Source: Candidatus Omnitrophota bacterium
GTDB lineage: Bacteria; Omnitrophota; 4484-213
DNA length: 24,641 nt
Direction of reading: 5' to 3'
NCBI GenBank assembly: GCA_003645805.1
Contig: QNCL01000008.1
Span: 1-24,641, forward strand
Below the pieces are notes generated by a model. It ran no database searches. It was not told the origin of the DNA and was given only the letters and a program-made list of their open reading frames with translations. This document shows, piece by piece, positions 5,469 through 13,886 of the stretch (positions within the stretch are counted from its first letter, which is position 1; each line of letters begins with the position of its first letter). The position numbers were made by a program, and so were the translations under genes.

Positions 5469-6543
5469 AAATCCTATCCATAACCCTCTCTGCTATCTGA
5501 AAAACCTCTTGCGAACTTATCAATTCTAAACACCTTCTCTCCCTGCATAAATTTATCTTAAACCTTTTATAACAAGGACGACAGGCTATGTCTTTTTTAA
5601 CAACTATATGCTTATCTGCGGGAGGATAAGGACCATAAACCTGTTCATCCACAGGCCCAAATAGGGAAATAGTAGGTACTTTCTGGCTTACTGCGATATG
5701 CAAAGGTCCTCCATCATTGCATATTATCAGGGCACATCTCTTCAGGAGAGCAGCGAATTCCCTTATGTTTGTCTGTCCACAAACTATAATGGCTTTCTTA
5801 TGCATTAATCTATTTACCTGCTTACAAATCTCCTTTTCCTCTCCGCTCCCCAGTAGAAGAATATCCACTTTATACTTGCTTACCAGCCCATCAGCAACCT
5901 CTGCAAACTTCTCTCTTGCCCAGTGCTTGTAAGTAGCCATCTCTCCCCAACTCTCTCCTCCTCCTGGAATAACTCCTACTATCTTTTTTTCCTCTAACTT
6001 CTTTGTTCTCAAAAACTCCTCTGCCCATTGCTCATCCATAGAAGAAAGAAATAAATCTAAAGACACTCTTTCTTCTTGCTTTTCTATCTTTATCAATTTT
6101 AGAAGATCCAGGTAGTAATCCACCATATGTTTCTTCTTAAACTCCTCTATCTCTATCTTCTTGGTTAGAAACCGCCCGCGTCCTTTATAGTCAAATCCTA
6201 TCCTTCTGGGAATGCCCAGTATTCTCGCAAGCATACTGTAACGGTAATCCAGGGAGAAATCTATAAGCAGATCAAATTTTTGTTTGCTTATCTCCTTCAG
6301 CAAAGAGATCACTTTCTTAAAAGCAGAGACTTTTGAGTTTTGCGCAACCTTGCGAATATCTCCTCGAGAAAAAGGAAGGATACGGGCAATATAAGGATTG
6401 TGCTCCAGAAGGGGGGCGCTGCGGTAGTTGCACATATAGGTAAGAGAGATATAAGGAAAGGTTTTCTTTAGAATGCGGAGAACAGGAGTGGTAAATAAAA
6501 CATCTCCTAATCCAAAAGGGTTAACCAGCAGAGCGCTTCTCAT
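5416..6543 (-). CDS. Glycosyltransferase family 9, WaaF/WaaC-like heptosyltransferase
   Basis: This 375-residue GT9 protein begins with LLVNPFGLGDVLFTTPVLR, in which G13-D14 is the conserved pair that includes the catalytic carboxylate of this family. Later it has VIPGGG, ICNDGGPLHIAVS and SLFGPVDEQVYGPY, which bind the nucleotide sugar, and a Cys-rich C-terminal piece CRPCYK...CRERRCLEL seen in many GT9 enzymes. It probably transfers a heptose from ADP-heptose to the growing LPS core. gmhA, which starts ADP-heptose synthesis, is in the same window. The gene overlaps the GT2 gene by 23 bases and the second GT9 by 53 bases, pointing to translational coupling in an LPS-core block. The acceptor cannot be told from sequence. 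Confidence 0.87.
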   Translation of the reverse strand: MRSALLVNPFGLGDVLFTTPVLRILKKTFPYISLTYMCNYRSAPLLEHNPYIARILPFSRGDIRKVAQNSKVSAFKKVISLLKEISKQKFDLLIDFSLDYRYSMLARILGIPRRIGFDYKGRGRFLTKKIEIEEFKKKHMVDYYLDLLKLIKIEKQEERVSLDLFLSSMDEQWAEEFLRTKKLEEKKIVGVIPGGGESWGEMATYKHWAREKFAEVADGLVSKYKVDILLLGSGEEKEICKQVNRLMHKKAIIVCGQTNIREFAALLKRCALIICNDGGPLHIAVSQKVPTISLFGPVDEQVYGPYPPADKHIVVKKDIACRPCYKRFKINLCRERRCLELISSQEVFQIAERVMDRIYEKRFDGEDKDSSYSHR

Positions 6544-7315
6544 CTCTCTCTAAGCGTCCCTTTTTCTCTATATACTTTGCGAAACTGACTATTTGATAAA
6601 GCCCGGCAAACAACGCGAGAAAAAAACCTATAAATCCATCTTTATATCCCTTTTTATACACATATTTCCTGAAAAATCTATCTATTGCTCGTCGGAGAAT
6701 ATGAAATAAGCAAACCTCTCTATTTGTTCTCCACCACTTCTCTGCTTCCAAAGTAGTTTGAGAGTTAAATTTATGAATAAAATCGGAAATATCCCGCGAG
6801 GAGTAGTGAAGCAAAGGAGAGGAGAGACAGGTCCATTCTCCTTGTAAAAAGATACGAGGATGCACCTCCACCTCTTCTAAGCGACACAGGTCTTTCTTAA
6901 AAAGTTTGAGTTGCCCCGCGGGATACTCTCCTCCAAACTTGATCCAGTAATCTCCTAAAAAATTCTTGCGCGGGATAGCAAATCCAGAAAATCTTTTCTC
7001 TCCTTTCTTTAATCTCTGGCAGATTTCTTCTCTCAATTCCTCTGTTATCCGCTCATCTGCGTCCAGACTCAGAACCCACTCATTCCTTGCTTGAGCATAA
7101 GCCCAATTACGATGCTCACCCTCATTTTTCATCTTTCTAATAAATACCTTATCTGCTAATGCGCGAGCAATTTCTTCTGTCCTGTCTTTACTCCTTTCAT
7201 CCACTACCACAATAATCTCATTTGCCCATCTCGCGCTTTTTAAGCACTCCTCCAGATCCCTCTCCTCGTCCCTGGCAATCACCACTACGGATAGAGGAAA
7301 CCTATCGCCTTCCAT
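6521..7315 (-). CDS. Glycosyltransferase family 2, WaaE/KdtX-like LPS-core transferase
   Basis: The 264-residue protein has an N-terminal GT-A domain: LSVVVIARDEERDLEECL, then IIVVVDERSKDRTEEIA, EHRNWAYAQARNEWVLSLDADER with the metal-binding D85-A-D87. This arrangement and the HRNWA segment match the WaaE/KdtX group, which adds glucose to the first core heptose in enteric bacteria. A single hydrophobic helix (about 227-246, GFIGFFLALFAGLYQIV) near the C-terminus may anchor it to the inner membrane. It overlaps aroK by 14 bases and the GT9 gene by 23. Its position directly before two GT9 genes supports an LPS-core role; the transferred sugar is unknown. Confidence 0.85.
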   Translation of the reverse strand: MEGDRFPLSVVVIARDEERDLEECLKSARWANEIIVVVDERSKDRTEEIARALADKVFIRKMKNEGEHRNWAYAQARNEWVLSLDADERITEELREEICQRLKKGEKRFSGFAIPRKNFLGDYWIKFGGEYPAGQLKLFKKDLCRLEEVEVHPRIFLQGEWTCLSSPLLHYSSRDISDFIHKFNSQTTLEAEKWWRTNREVCLFHILRRAIDRFFRKYVYKKGYKDGFIGFFLALFAGLYQIVSFAKYIEKKGRLERDEKRSAG

Positions 7316-7832
7316 TTCTGCCTCTTCCCTTAAACCTTACTATCTCCTCAAGAATCCTCTGTGCTGTCTCCTGAACATCCAAATTAGAGGTATCTATATA
7401 AATATCTGCCTGTCTGTAATAAGGTTCGCGCTGAGCCAATAGTTTCTTTATCCTCTCCTGGGGTCTGTTGACTTGCAAAAGGGGTCTGCTTCTATCTCCT
7501 TTTATCCTTTGATAAATTAGATGCGGAGAGGCAATTAAGTAGATTAATACGCCCTTTTTCTGAAGTTGAACTAAATTCTCCCGGCGCAAGATTGCTCCTC
7601 CTCCGGGAGAAATAATGCAGTTGTCTTTTAAAGCCACATAGGCTATCATCTTGCTTTCGCAACGACGAAAATACTCTTCTCCCTTTTCCTTAAAAATATC
7701 ACTTATCCTCTTTTTCTCCTTCTGCTCAATCAGTTCATCCACATCTATAAAGCGCGTTTTTAAGAGCCCTGCTAACCTCTTACCTACCACTGTCTTCCCT
7801 GCCCCCATAAACCCGATGAGAACGATATTCAT
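7302..7832 (-). CDS. aroK: Shikimate kinase
   Basis: This enzyme phosphorylates shikimate at the 3-hydroxyl with ATP, the fifth step of chorismate synthesis in the cytoplasm. The 176-residue protein shows Walker A GFMGAGKT (7-14), the shikimate and magnesium site FIDVDELIE (D30, D32), the SPGGGA loop (75-80), the lid arginine in SRPLL, and REPYY near the C-terminus. Its length is normal for AroK. The ATG overlaps the aroC stop by 4 bases, so two neighbouring shikimate-pathway steps are translationally coupled. The C-terminal tail (KGRGRNGRR) is basic and overlaps the start of the GT2 gene. Confidence 0.96.
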   Translation of the reverse strand: MNIVLIGFMGAGKTVVGKRLAGLLKTRFIDVDELIEQKEKKRISDIFKEKGEEYFRRCESKMIAYVALKDNCIISPGGGAILRRENLVQLQKKGVLIYLIASPHLIYQRIKGDRSRPLLQVNRPQERIKKLLAQREPYYRQADIYIDTSNLDVQETAQRILEEIVRFKGRGRNGRR

Positions 7833-8956
7833 TGCTCTGCCACCTGTTTCAAATATCCCTTAAAGTTTCTTTTCATTTCTTCTATACTATCGCCTCCAAA
7901 CTTCTCCTGCATTGCCTTTGCAATCTCAAAAGAAACTACTGCTTCGGCTATTACCCCTCCGGCGGGAACAATACAAACATCTGCTCTCTCTATCCTGGCA
8001 GGGGCTTCTTTCTTAGAGTGAATATTCACGCTTCTCAAGCACTTCCTTAATGTAGGAATAGGCTTGAAAGCAAGGCGTAAAATCAGGGGCTCCCCATTTG
8101 TCACTCCTCCCTCCAATCCTCCTGCGTTGTTCTTCTGGCGGAAAAACCTTTTTTTCTCAAAATCATAGAATATCTCATCATGCACCTGAGAACCAAGACA
8201 CTGGGCTGCCTTGAAACCCAATCCTATCTCTACCCCTTTAACCGAGGGAATGGACATTAGTGCCTGGGCTAAACATCCATCCAGTCTCCTCTGGTAGTGG
8301 ACATAACTCCCCAAACCTACCGGAAGATTAACTACCACCACCTCCGCTACTCCTCCCAAACTATCTCCTTCCTCTATCGCTTTATCTAACTCTGCAATCA
8401 TCAGTTCTTCTGCTTCCTTATCCGGACAATTCAACTCTGAGCAATGTAAAACCTCTTTGGAACGAAGCAAATCCTCTATTTGAGGAGAAAATCTTATCCT
8501 TATCTTTCCAATACTCACTGTCCAACTCAATATCTCTATATCAAACTCCTTCAGAAGTAATTTGCATACCGCTCCTATGGCTACCCTGATGGCTGTCTCG
8601 CGCGCACTTGCTCTTTCGGAAACCGCTCGTATTCCTTGCTTGTATTTTATTGCTCCAACCAAATCACAATGTCCAGGTCGAGGAACCTCTATCTCCTCCA
8701 AACTATCAATAGAAAAGTCTTTATTCTCTATCTTCAAAGCAATAGGTGCGCCAATGCTAATCCCCTTCTTTACTCCGGCCAGAATCTTCACCTTATCCCT
8801 TTCTATCTCCATCCTCTTTCCCCGACCATAGCCTTTCTGCCGACGCGCCAACTCTCTGTTAATAAAATCCTCGTCTATTCTTAAACCTGCGGGGATTCCT
8901 TCTAAGATAGCCACCAAACACCTACCATGTGATTCTCCTGCACTAAGATAGTGCAT
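7829..8956 (-). CDS. aroC: Chorismate synthase
   Basis: This FMN-dependent enzyme converts 5-enolpyruvylshikimate-3-phosphate to chorismate, the branch point for aromatic amino acids, folate and quinones. Signatures along the 375 residues are YLSAGESHG at the N-terminus, GRGKRMEIE, RPGHCDLVGAIKY, RASARETA (the second His/Arg site region) and GGVTNGEPL. The length is within the usual range of 350-390. An AGGAGG lies close before the ATG (8960-8965). It is followed by aroK with a 4-base overlap and preceded by the prepilin peptidase with a 17-base gap. The steps between shikimate-3-phosphate and EPSP (aroA) are not in this window. Confidence 0.97.
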   Translation of the reverse strand: MHYLSAGESHGRCLVAILEGIPAGLRIDEDFINRELARRQKGYGRGKRMEIERDKVKILAGVKKGISIGAPIALKIENKDFSIDSLEEIEVPRPGHCDLVGAIKYKQGIRAVSERASARETAIRVAIGAVCKLLLKEFDIEILSWTVSIGKIRIRFSPQIEDLLRSKEVLHCSELNCPDKEAEELMIAELDKAIEEGDSLGGVAEVVVVNLPVGLGSYVHYQRRLDGCLAQALMSIPSVKGVEIGLGFKAAQCLGSQVHDEIFYDFEKKRFFRQKNNAGGLEGGVTNGEPLILRLAFKPIPTLRKCLRSVNIHSKKEAPARIERADVCIVPAGGVIAEAVVSFEIAKAMQEKFGGDSIEEMKRNFKGYLKQVAEQ

Positions 8957-8973
8957 AAGCCTCCTTTCTTAAT

Positions 8974-9768
8974 CTATTTGATAAAATACAATACCTTTTC
9001 CAGTATCTTATCTCCCCAGATAAGGGAGATAATTGCTCCTGCAGAAAGAAAAGGAGCATAAGGAATGGTTTCTGCCTTCCTCCTTATCTTCTCCACTATT
9101 CCTACTCCTGCCCCTAAAAATGGAGAGATAAAATAGGTAAGCAAAGCCATCTGCCAGCCCAGAAAAGCCCCTATCATTCCCAGAAGTTTTATATCTCCTC
9201 CTCCCATCGTCTCTCTTCTGAAAACGATATTTCCTCCTACTCCGGTGATGTACAGAATACTACTTCCTATCAGCGCTCCCAGACAGGAATGGAAAAAAGC
9301 GGTTTTGGGCATATCCACTCCCTGCAAAGGAGGATAAAAAAAACTAAGCAGTAAACCCAAACCCAATCCTCCTAAACTTATCTCATCGGGCACTATCCTC
9401 TCTCTAAGGTCTGTAAAGGTAGCCACGATTAAAAGACAGAGGAAAAGAGAGTAGATAAAAAAGAAAGGGGTAAGATGAAAGTAAGTAAATAAGAAAAGAA
9501 GAGAAGAGGCGGTAAGCAGTTCTACGAGAGGGTAGAGATAAGAAATCCTTTTTTTACAAAAACGACATCTTCCTTTGAGCAAGATAAAACTGATCAAGGG
9601 GATATTATCAAACCAATAAATCCTCTGTTTGCAATAAGGACAAAAAGAGAAAGGTTTAAGAAAAAAGATGCCTTTTGGTAGACGATAGATACAAACATTT
9701 AAGAAACTCCCTATTGCTAAACCAAAAATAAAAACGAAAAAAGAAAGTATGAAGTTCGTGTTTATCAT
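8974..9768 (-). CDS. Prepilin peptidase (type IV leader peptidase, A24 family, bifunctional with N-methyltransferase domain)
   Basis: This inner-membrane aspartyl protease cuts the leader from type IV pilins or type II secretion pseudopilins and, in long forms like this one, N-methylates the new N-terminus. The 264 residues hold several membrane helices. The cytoplasmic zinc part has two CxxC pairs (C43/C46 and C68/C71), and the catalytic aspartates lie in FTDLRERIVPD (D120) and GGGDIKL (D192). The N-terminal motif GSFLNVCIYRLP is also standard. No pilin or secretion genes accompany it here, so its substrates must be encoded elsewhere. It sits 23 bases after serA. Confidence 0.95.
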   Translation of the reverse strand: MINTNFILSFFVFIFGLAIGSFLNVCIYRLPKGIFFLKPFSFCPYCKQRIYWFDNIPLISFILLKGRCRFCKKRISYLYPLVELLTASSLLFLFTYFHLTPFFFIYSLFLCLLIVATFTDLRERIVPDEISLGGLGLGLLLSFFYPPLQGVDMPKTAFFHSCLGALIGSSILYITGVGGNIVFRRETMGGGDIKLLGMIGAFLGWQMALLTYFISPFLGAGVGIVEKIRRKAETIPYAPFLSAGAIISLIWGDKILEKVLYFIK

Positions 9769-9791
9769 AATTAAAAGTCTTAAAAAAGAGA

Positions 9792-11384
9792 TTAAAGTCT
9801 TATCACTTTTGCATCTACTATGTTAGTAAGCCCTCTTATCTGCTCCACCACCTGCTGAGGGACAGGATTGTCAATGTTAAGTAAGGTAAGGGCTAAGCCT
9901 CCTTGCTCCTTTCTTCCCAAAGTCATACTCGCAATATTGATCTTATTCTCTCCTAATATACTTCCAATTGCTCCCATCATTCCCGGTCTATCTTCATTGA
10001 CTATCAACAGGATATAACCCTGAGGAACTACATCTACATAATAATCGTCTATCCTTACAATCCTTGCCTCCTTCTTCCCGAACAGAGTCCCGGCAATAAA
10101 ACCCTTCCCTTCATTTGTGATTACCTCAGCAGAAATAAGGGTGCTAAAGTCCTCAGACTCACTCAGTTTTGTCTCTACAATCTTTATTCCTCGTTCTTGA
10201 GCAATCAAGGGAGCATTTACATAGTTTATTGGTTTATCTAATATAAAAGAGAGTAAACCTTTGATAAAACTCAAGGTAATCGGGCTAAGGTCATATTTAG
10301 TTACTTCTCCACTATATTTAATCTCTATCTGCTTAATCTTCCCTCTTATTATCTGGATCTGGAAAGAGCCCATCTTCTCACAAAGGATTAGATAAGGTCT
10401 GATAAGAGACAGGATCTCTTTATCAATGGAAGGGAAGTTAACCGCATTACGCACATTTCCATACACCAGGGCATCTACAATCTGCAGAGCCATCTCTTTA
10501 GCCACGCCTACCTGTGCCTCCTCTGTAGAAGCCCCTAAATGAGGAGTAGCAACTACACAATCCAGTTTCAGCAAAGGATTATCTCTGGGTGGCTCTTTTT
10601 CAAATACATCCAATGCTGCTCCTTTCACCTTTCCTTTCTTGATTGCTTTAAGTAATGCCTGCTCATCTATAATTCCTCCGCGTGCGCAGTTTATCACTCG
10701 CACCCCTTCCTTCATCATCTCAAATTCCCTCTCTCCTATCATATGTCTTGTCTCAGGAGTAAGAGGGGTATGCACGCTGATGTAATCTGCGGTCTTTAAA
10801 ACCTCTTCAAATCTCTTTGATTCTATTCCCAACTCCTTTGCTCTTTCCAGAGAGAGAAATGGGTCATAGGCGATTACTCGCATCCCCAAACCCTTTGCCC
10901 GTTTACCTACGGCGGCTCCAATCCTTCCCAAGCCAATAATCCCCAAGACCTTTCCACATACCTCTGTTCCTATATACTTTTTTCTCTCCCAGAGGTTATT
11001 TTTTAAAGATAATTGCGCCTGGGTAATATTACGCGAGAGGGCAAGCAATAGAGTTATTGTATGCTCCGCAGTAGAAACAGTATTTCCTCCCGGAGCATTC
11101 ATTACAATGACACCGGAACGGGTTGCTTCCTCCACATCTATATTATCAACCCCTACCCCTGCTCGCCCGATTACCTTGAGTCTTTTGCCCGCCTTTATTG
11201 CCTCTGCAGATACCTTTGTCTGACTACGCACAATTAAAGCATCACATTGCTCGATCTCCTGTTTTAACTCCTGGCCACTTATGCCCGGCTTTACTACTAC
11301 CTCCAGATGCTCGCAATCTCTTAAAATCTTCAAACCATCTTTATGTAAGGGATCGGTGATCAGCACCCTAAACCTTCTCTTCAT
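9792..11384 (-). CDS. serA: D-3-phosphoglycerate dehydrogenase
   Basis: This enzyme oxidises 3-phosphoglycerate to 3-phosphohydroxypyruvate with NAD, the first step of serine synthesis. The 530 residues match the long (type I) form: a substrate domain, the NAD domain with GIIGLGRIGAAVG (148-160), catalytic R235 (CARGGI), E264 (FEKEPP) and H282 (ATPHLGAS). A middle ASB domain follows from about 310, and a C-terminal ACT domain from about 455 (LIVNEDRPGMMGAIGSILG) that senses serine in related enzymes. Feedback control by serine is therefore likely. The ATG overlaps the fabD stop by 4 bases. It draws on the glycolytic intermediate made downstream of the PFK encoded in this window. Confidence 0.97.
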   Translation of the reverse strand: MKRRFRVLITDPLHKDGLKILRDCEHLEVVVKPGISGQELKQEIEQCDALIVRSQTKVSAEAIKAGKRLKVIGRAGVGVDNIDVEEATRSGVIVMNAPGGNTVSTAEHTITLLLALSRNITQAQLSLKNNLWERKKYIGTEVCGKVLGIIGLGRIGAAVGKRAKGLGMRVIAYDPFLSLERAKELGIESKRFEEVLKTADYISVHTPLTPETRHMIGEREFEMMKEGVRVINCARGGIIDEQALLKAIKKGKVKGAALDVFEKEPPRDNPLLKLDCVVATPHLGASTEEAQVGVAKEMALQIVDALVYGNVRNAVNFPSIDKEILSLIRPYLILCEKMGSFQIQIIRGKIKQIEIKYSGEVTKYDLSPITLSFIKGLLSFILDKPINYVNAPLIAQERGIKIVETKLSESEDFSTLISAEVITNEGKGFIAGTLFGKKEARIVRIDDYYVDVVPQGYILLIVNEDRPGMMGAIGSILGENKINIASMTLGRKEQGGLALTLLNIDNPVPQQVVEQIRGLTNIVDAKVIRL

Positions 11385-12304
11385 ATCTGCTCCTTTAATC
11401 TTTTTAGGCTTTTCATATCCTCTATATTATAGCCTTTTGCTATAGGAGAGATGCGCGATAAGAGCCTGGTAAGCACCTTTCCCGGCCCTATCTCCAGAAA
11501 GGTATCTATACCTTTACTTAGCATCAACTCCACACACTCCTGCCAACGGGTAGGATGATTTACCTGGTTTATTAGATTCCTTTTTATCTGCTCAGGAGAA
11601 GACTGGAAATCTGCAATGAAGTTAGAGATCAGTAGTATCTGAGGAGAAAGCATCCTTACACCCTCCAGTTCTTTTTTTAACTTCTCAGCGGCAGAATCCA
11701 TCAACGAACTGTGAAAGCCTCCCTCTGTTTTTAGGATTACTGCCCTTCCTCCGTTCTCCTTGGCTAATTTTATAACCTCCTCCAATCTGCCCTTCTCCGC
11801 AGAAACTACTATCTGCTCAGGAGAGTTAAGATTAGCAATCTCTGCCTCTACCTGTTCACAGATCTCCTCTACTTTAGACAAGGATAAACCAATAATCGAG
11901 ACCATTCCTCCTTCTTTTCTTCTACAAGCCTCTTTCATAAACCTCGCTCTCTTGCTTACCAGTCTTAATCCTTCCTCAAAACTGATTACCTTAGCCACTA
12001 CCAGAGCAGTCCATTCTCCTAAACTCAATCCTGCTACAATCAAAGGAGAAAAAGAAAAGTTTGCTTTCACTACCTCCCAACAAGCGATGCTAGTAGTAAA
12101 TATGGAAACTTGGCTATTATAGGTATCTCTTAACTCCTGTTCGGATCCATAAAAACAGAGACGGGGCAAATCAAGATTAAGAATCTGATTGGCTTTTTCA
12201 AAGACTTTGCGCGCGCAAGAAAATTCCTCATAAAACTCCCTTCCCATTCCTCTGTATTGGGCTCCCTGACCGGGAAAAACAAAGGCTATCTTTCTTCCTA
12301 CCAT
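11381..12304 (-). CDS. fabD: Malonyl-CoA:ACP transacylase
   Basis: This enzyme moves malonyl from coenzyme A to acyl carrier protein for fatty-acid elongation. From the ATG at 12304 (307 residues) it reads MVGRKIAFVFPGQGAQ, the nucleophile motif GLSLGEW with Ser94, a conserved Arg119 and GGFHSSLM with His198. The usual motif is GHSLGE; here the residue before Ser is Leu. A GTG at 12316 would add four residues, but the ATG has GGGAGGG at a workable distance and fits the family start better. The gene overlaps fabH by 7 bases and serA by 4. The customary next genes fabG, acpP and fabF are absent, and serA follows instead. Confidence 0.95.
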   Translation of the reverse strand: MVGRKIAFVFPGQGAQYRGMGREFYEEFSCARKVFEKANQILNLDLPRLCFYGSEQELRDTYNSQVSIFTTSIACWEVVKANFSFSPLIVAGLSLGEWTALVVAKVISFEEGLRLVSKRARFMKEACRRKEGGMVSIIGLSLSKVEEICEQVEAEIANLNSPEQIVVSAEKGRLEEVIKLAKENGGRAVILKTEGGFHSSLMDSAAEKLKKELEGVRMLSPQILLISNFIADFQSSPEQIKRNLINQVNHPTRWQECVELMLSKGIDTFLEIGPGKVLTRLLSRISPIAKGYNIEDMKSLKRLKEQI

Positions 12305-13281
12305 CTGATTACACACCCTCCCCAGGTAAAACCACTCCCAAAGGCAATAAGCGCTGCTATTGTTCCCTCTCTTATCCTGCCTTGCTCCACCGCTTCATAA
12401 AGAGCAACAGCCACTGAAGCACTGGACATATTTCCGTATCTATCTATATTCACAAAAACTTTATCCTCGCTTATCCCCAGCCTTTTTGCTACAGAGTGAA
12501 TAATGCGAATATTTGCTTGGTGAGGGATTAAACAGTCTACCTCCTCAGCACTTACCCCTGCTAAGGATAGGGCTTTTTCTGCTGCTTCCCCCATCGCACG
12601 CACCGCTATCTTAAAAGTCTCATTCCCTTTCATCTTTAAAAAATGTTGTCTTTTCTCTACGGTCTCCTTGCTGGCCGGAAGTCGGGAACCCCCGGCAGGA
12701 ACCTTTAAGAAATCTGCAAAATTGCCATCAGCGCCTAAATACACAGAAATAATCCCTCTCTTCTCTGTAGTAGGCTGGATAACCACCGCACCAGCCCCAT
12801 CTCCAAAAAGAACACAGGTGCTTCTATCCTTCCAGTCCGTAATACTGGAAAGAACCTCGCCTGCGATAACCAATATGTTTTTATATGTTCCACTAAGAAT
12901 GAATTGATTTGCTACTCCTAAGGCATAGATAAAACCTGTGCAAGCAGCGGCTAAATCAAAGCAAGCAGCATTCTTTGCTCCTATCTCTTTCTGAACCAAG
13001 CACGAAGTGGAGGGAAACTGCATATCCGGGGTGGTGGTAGAAACAATAATCAGATCTAAATCCTCGCTCCTTACCTTTGCATTCTCTAAAGCCTGTTTAC
13101 TAGCAATGGTAGCCAGATCAGTTAGTGTCTCTTTTTCTACTAAACGCCTCTCTTTTATCCCTGTGCGTTGAGTAATCCAGGCATCAGAGGTATCTACCAT
13201 CCTCTCCAAGTCTGCATTGGTTAGCACACGCGCAGGAACATACATCCCCAATCCACTTATCTGGGCATAAACTTTTCTCAT
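12298..13281 (-). CDS. fabH: 3-oxoacyl-ACP synthase III
   Basis: This condensing enzyme starts fatty-acid synthesis by joining acetyl-CoA (or another acyl-CoA) to malonyl-ACP. The 327-residue protein carries the full triad: Cys114 in AAACTGF, His254 in PHQANIR and Asn284 in YGNMSSAS, with spacing as in the E. coli enzyme. The glycine-rich FGDGAGAVV and GSGFTWGG segments are also present. It starts with an ATG that overlaps the rnfA stop by 4 bases and overlaps fabD by 7 bases, so FabH and FabD are made together. plsX, which often precedes fabH, is replaced here by rnfA. Confidence 0.97.
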   Translation of the reverse strand: MRKVYAQISGLGMYVPARVLTNADLERMVDTSDAWITQRTGIKERRLVEKETLTDLATIASKQALENAKVRSEDLDLIIVSTTTPDMQFPSTSCLVQKEIGAKNAACFDLAAACTGFIYALGVANQFILSGTYKNILVIAGEVLSSITDWKDRSTCVLFGDGAGAVVIQPTTEKRGIISVYLGADGNFADFLKVPAGGSRLPASKETVEKRQHFLKMKGNETFKIAVRAMGEAAEKALSLAGVSAEEVDCLIPHQANIRIIHSVAKRLGISEDKVFVNIDRYGNMSSASVAVALYEAVEQGRIREGTIAALIAFGSGFTWGGCVIRW

Positions 13282-13886
13282 CCGACTTTCATCCCGGTAA
13301 ATCCTAAAAAGGTCAAGGAAAGTAAAGAGGCTACTATAAAGGTTATCGGGGCTCCTTTAAGAGAGCAAGGAATCTCTGATAGCCTGAGACGCTCCCGGAT
13401 GGTGGCTAAGAGAAAAATAGCCAGAGTAAACCCTATTCCTGCAGAAACTCCTTGAACAAAACTCAGAAGTAAGCCATATCTTACCGCCTCCCCTTTGAGA
13501 AAGAAACTATTGATGTTGAGGACCGCCACCGCTAATACTGCACAATTGGTGGTGATAAGAGGGAGGTAGATACCTAAATTTTGATAAAGCGTCTTGTTGG
13601 TTTTATGAATGAACATCTCAGTAAACTGCACAAAGGTAGCAATTATCAAAATAAAGGCAATGGTGCGTAGATACTCAATATGCAAAGGGATAAGTAAAAA
13701 GCGATAGAGAAGATAGGTAAGCAGAGAGGAGATGCTCATTACAAAGGTCACGGCAATCCCCATACTTAAGGAGTTTCGGCTATCTCGAGAAACCCCGGCG
13801 TAAGGGCAGATACCCAAGCAGTAATAAAGGACAAAGTTGTGAATTAAGACTGCAGAAAATACTACCCCAATAAATTGCTTAAACAT
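13278..13886 (-). CDS. rnfA: Electron transport complex subunit RnfA (isolated copy)
   Basis: RnfA is a six-helix inner-membrane subunit of the Rnf complex, which couples ferredoxin:NAD oxidoreduction to ion transport; the related NqrD/NqrE have a similar fold. The 202 residues show the family pattern: HNFVLYYCLGICPYAGVS, a long LRTIAFILIIATFVQFTEM helix and PLITTNCAVLAVAVLNI, and the C-terminal GFTLAIFLLATIRERL. Cysteines in the CLGICP and TTNCAVL half-motifs, which hold the inter-membrane iron-sulfur cluster in RnfA/RnfE, are present. The ATG at 13886 is preferred over a TTG at 13907, because AGAGGGA stands just before it and the family starts there. It overlaps argC by 8 bases and fabH by 4. 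No other rnf gene is nearby, which is unusual. Confidence 0.88.
   Translation of the reverse strand: MFKQFIGVVFSAVLIHNFVLYYCLGICPYAGVSRDSRNSLSMGIAVTFVMSISSLLTYLLYRFLLIPLHIEYLRTIAFILIIATFVQFTEMFIHKTNKTLYQNLGIYLPLITTNCAVLAVAVLNINSFFLKGEAVRYGLLLSFVQGVSAGIGFTLAIFLLATIRERLRLSEIPCSLKGAPITFIVASLLSLTFLGFTGMKVG

Noticed and set aside
9769..9791. Terminator or promoter between serA and the prepilin peptidase
   Set aside because: The 23 bases are AT-rich but too short, and no stem can be drawn.
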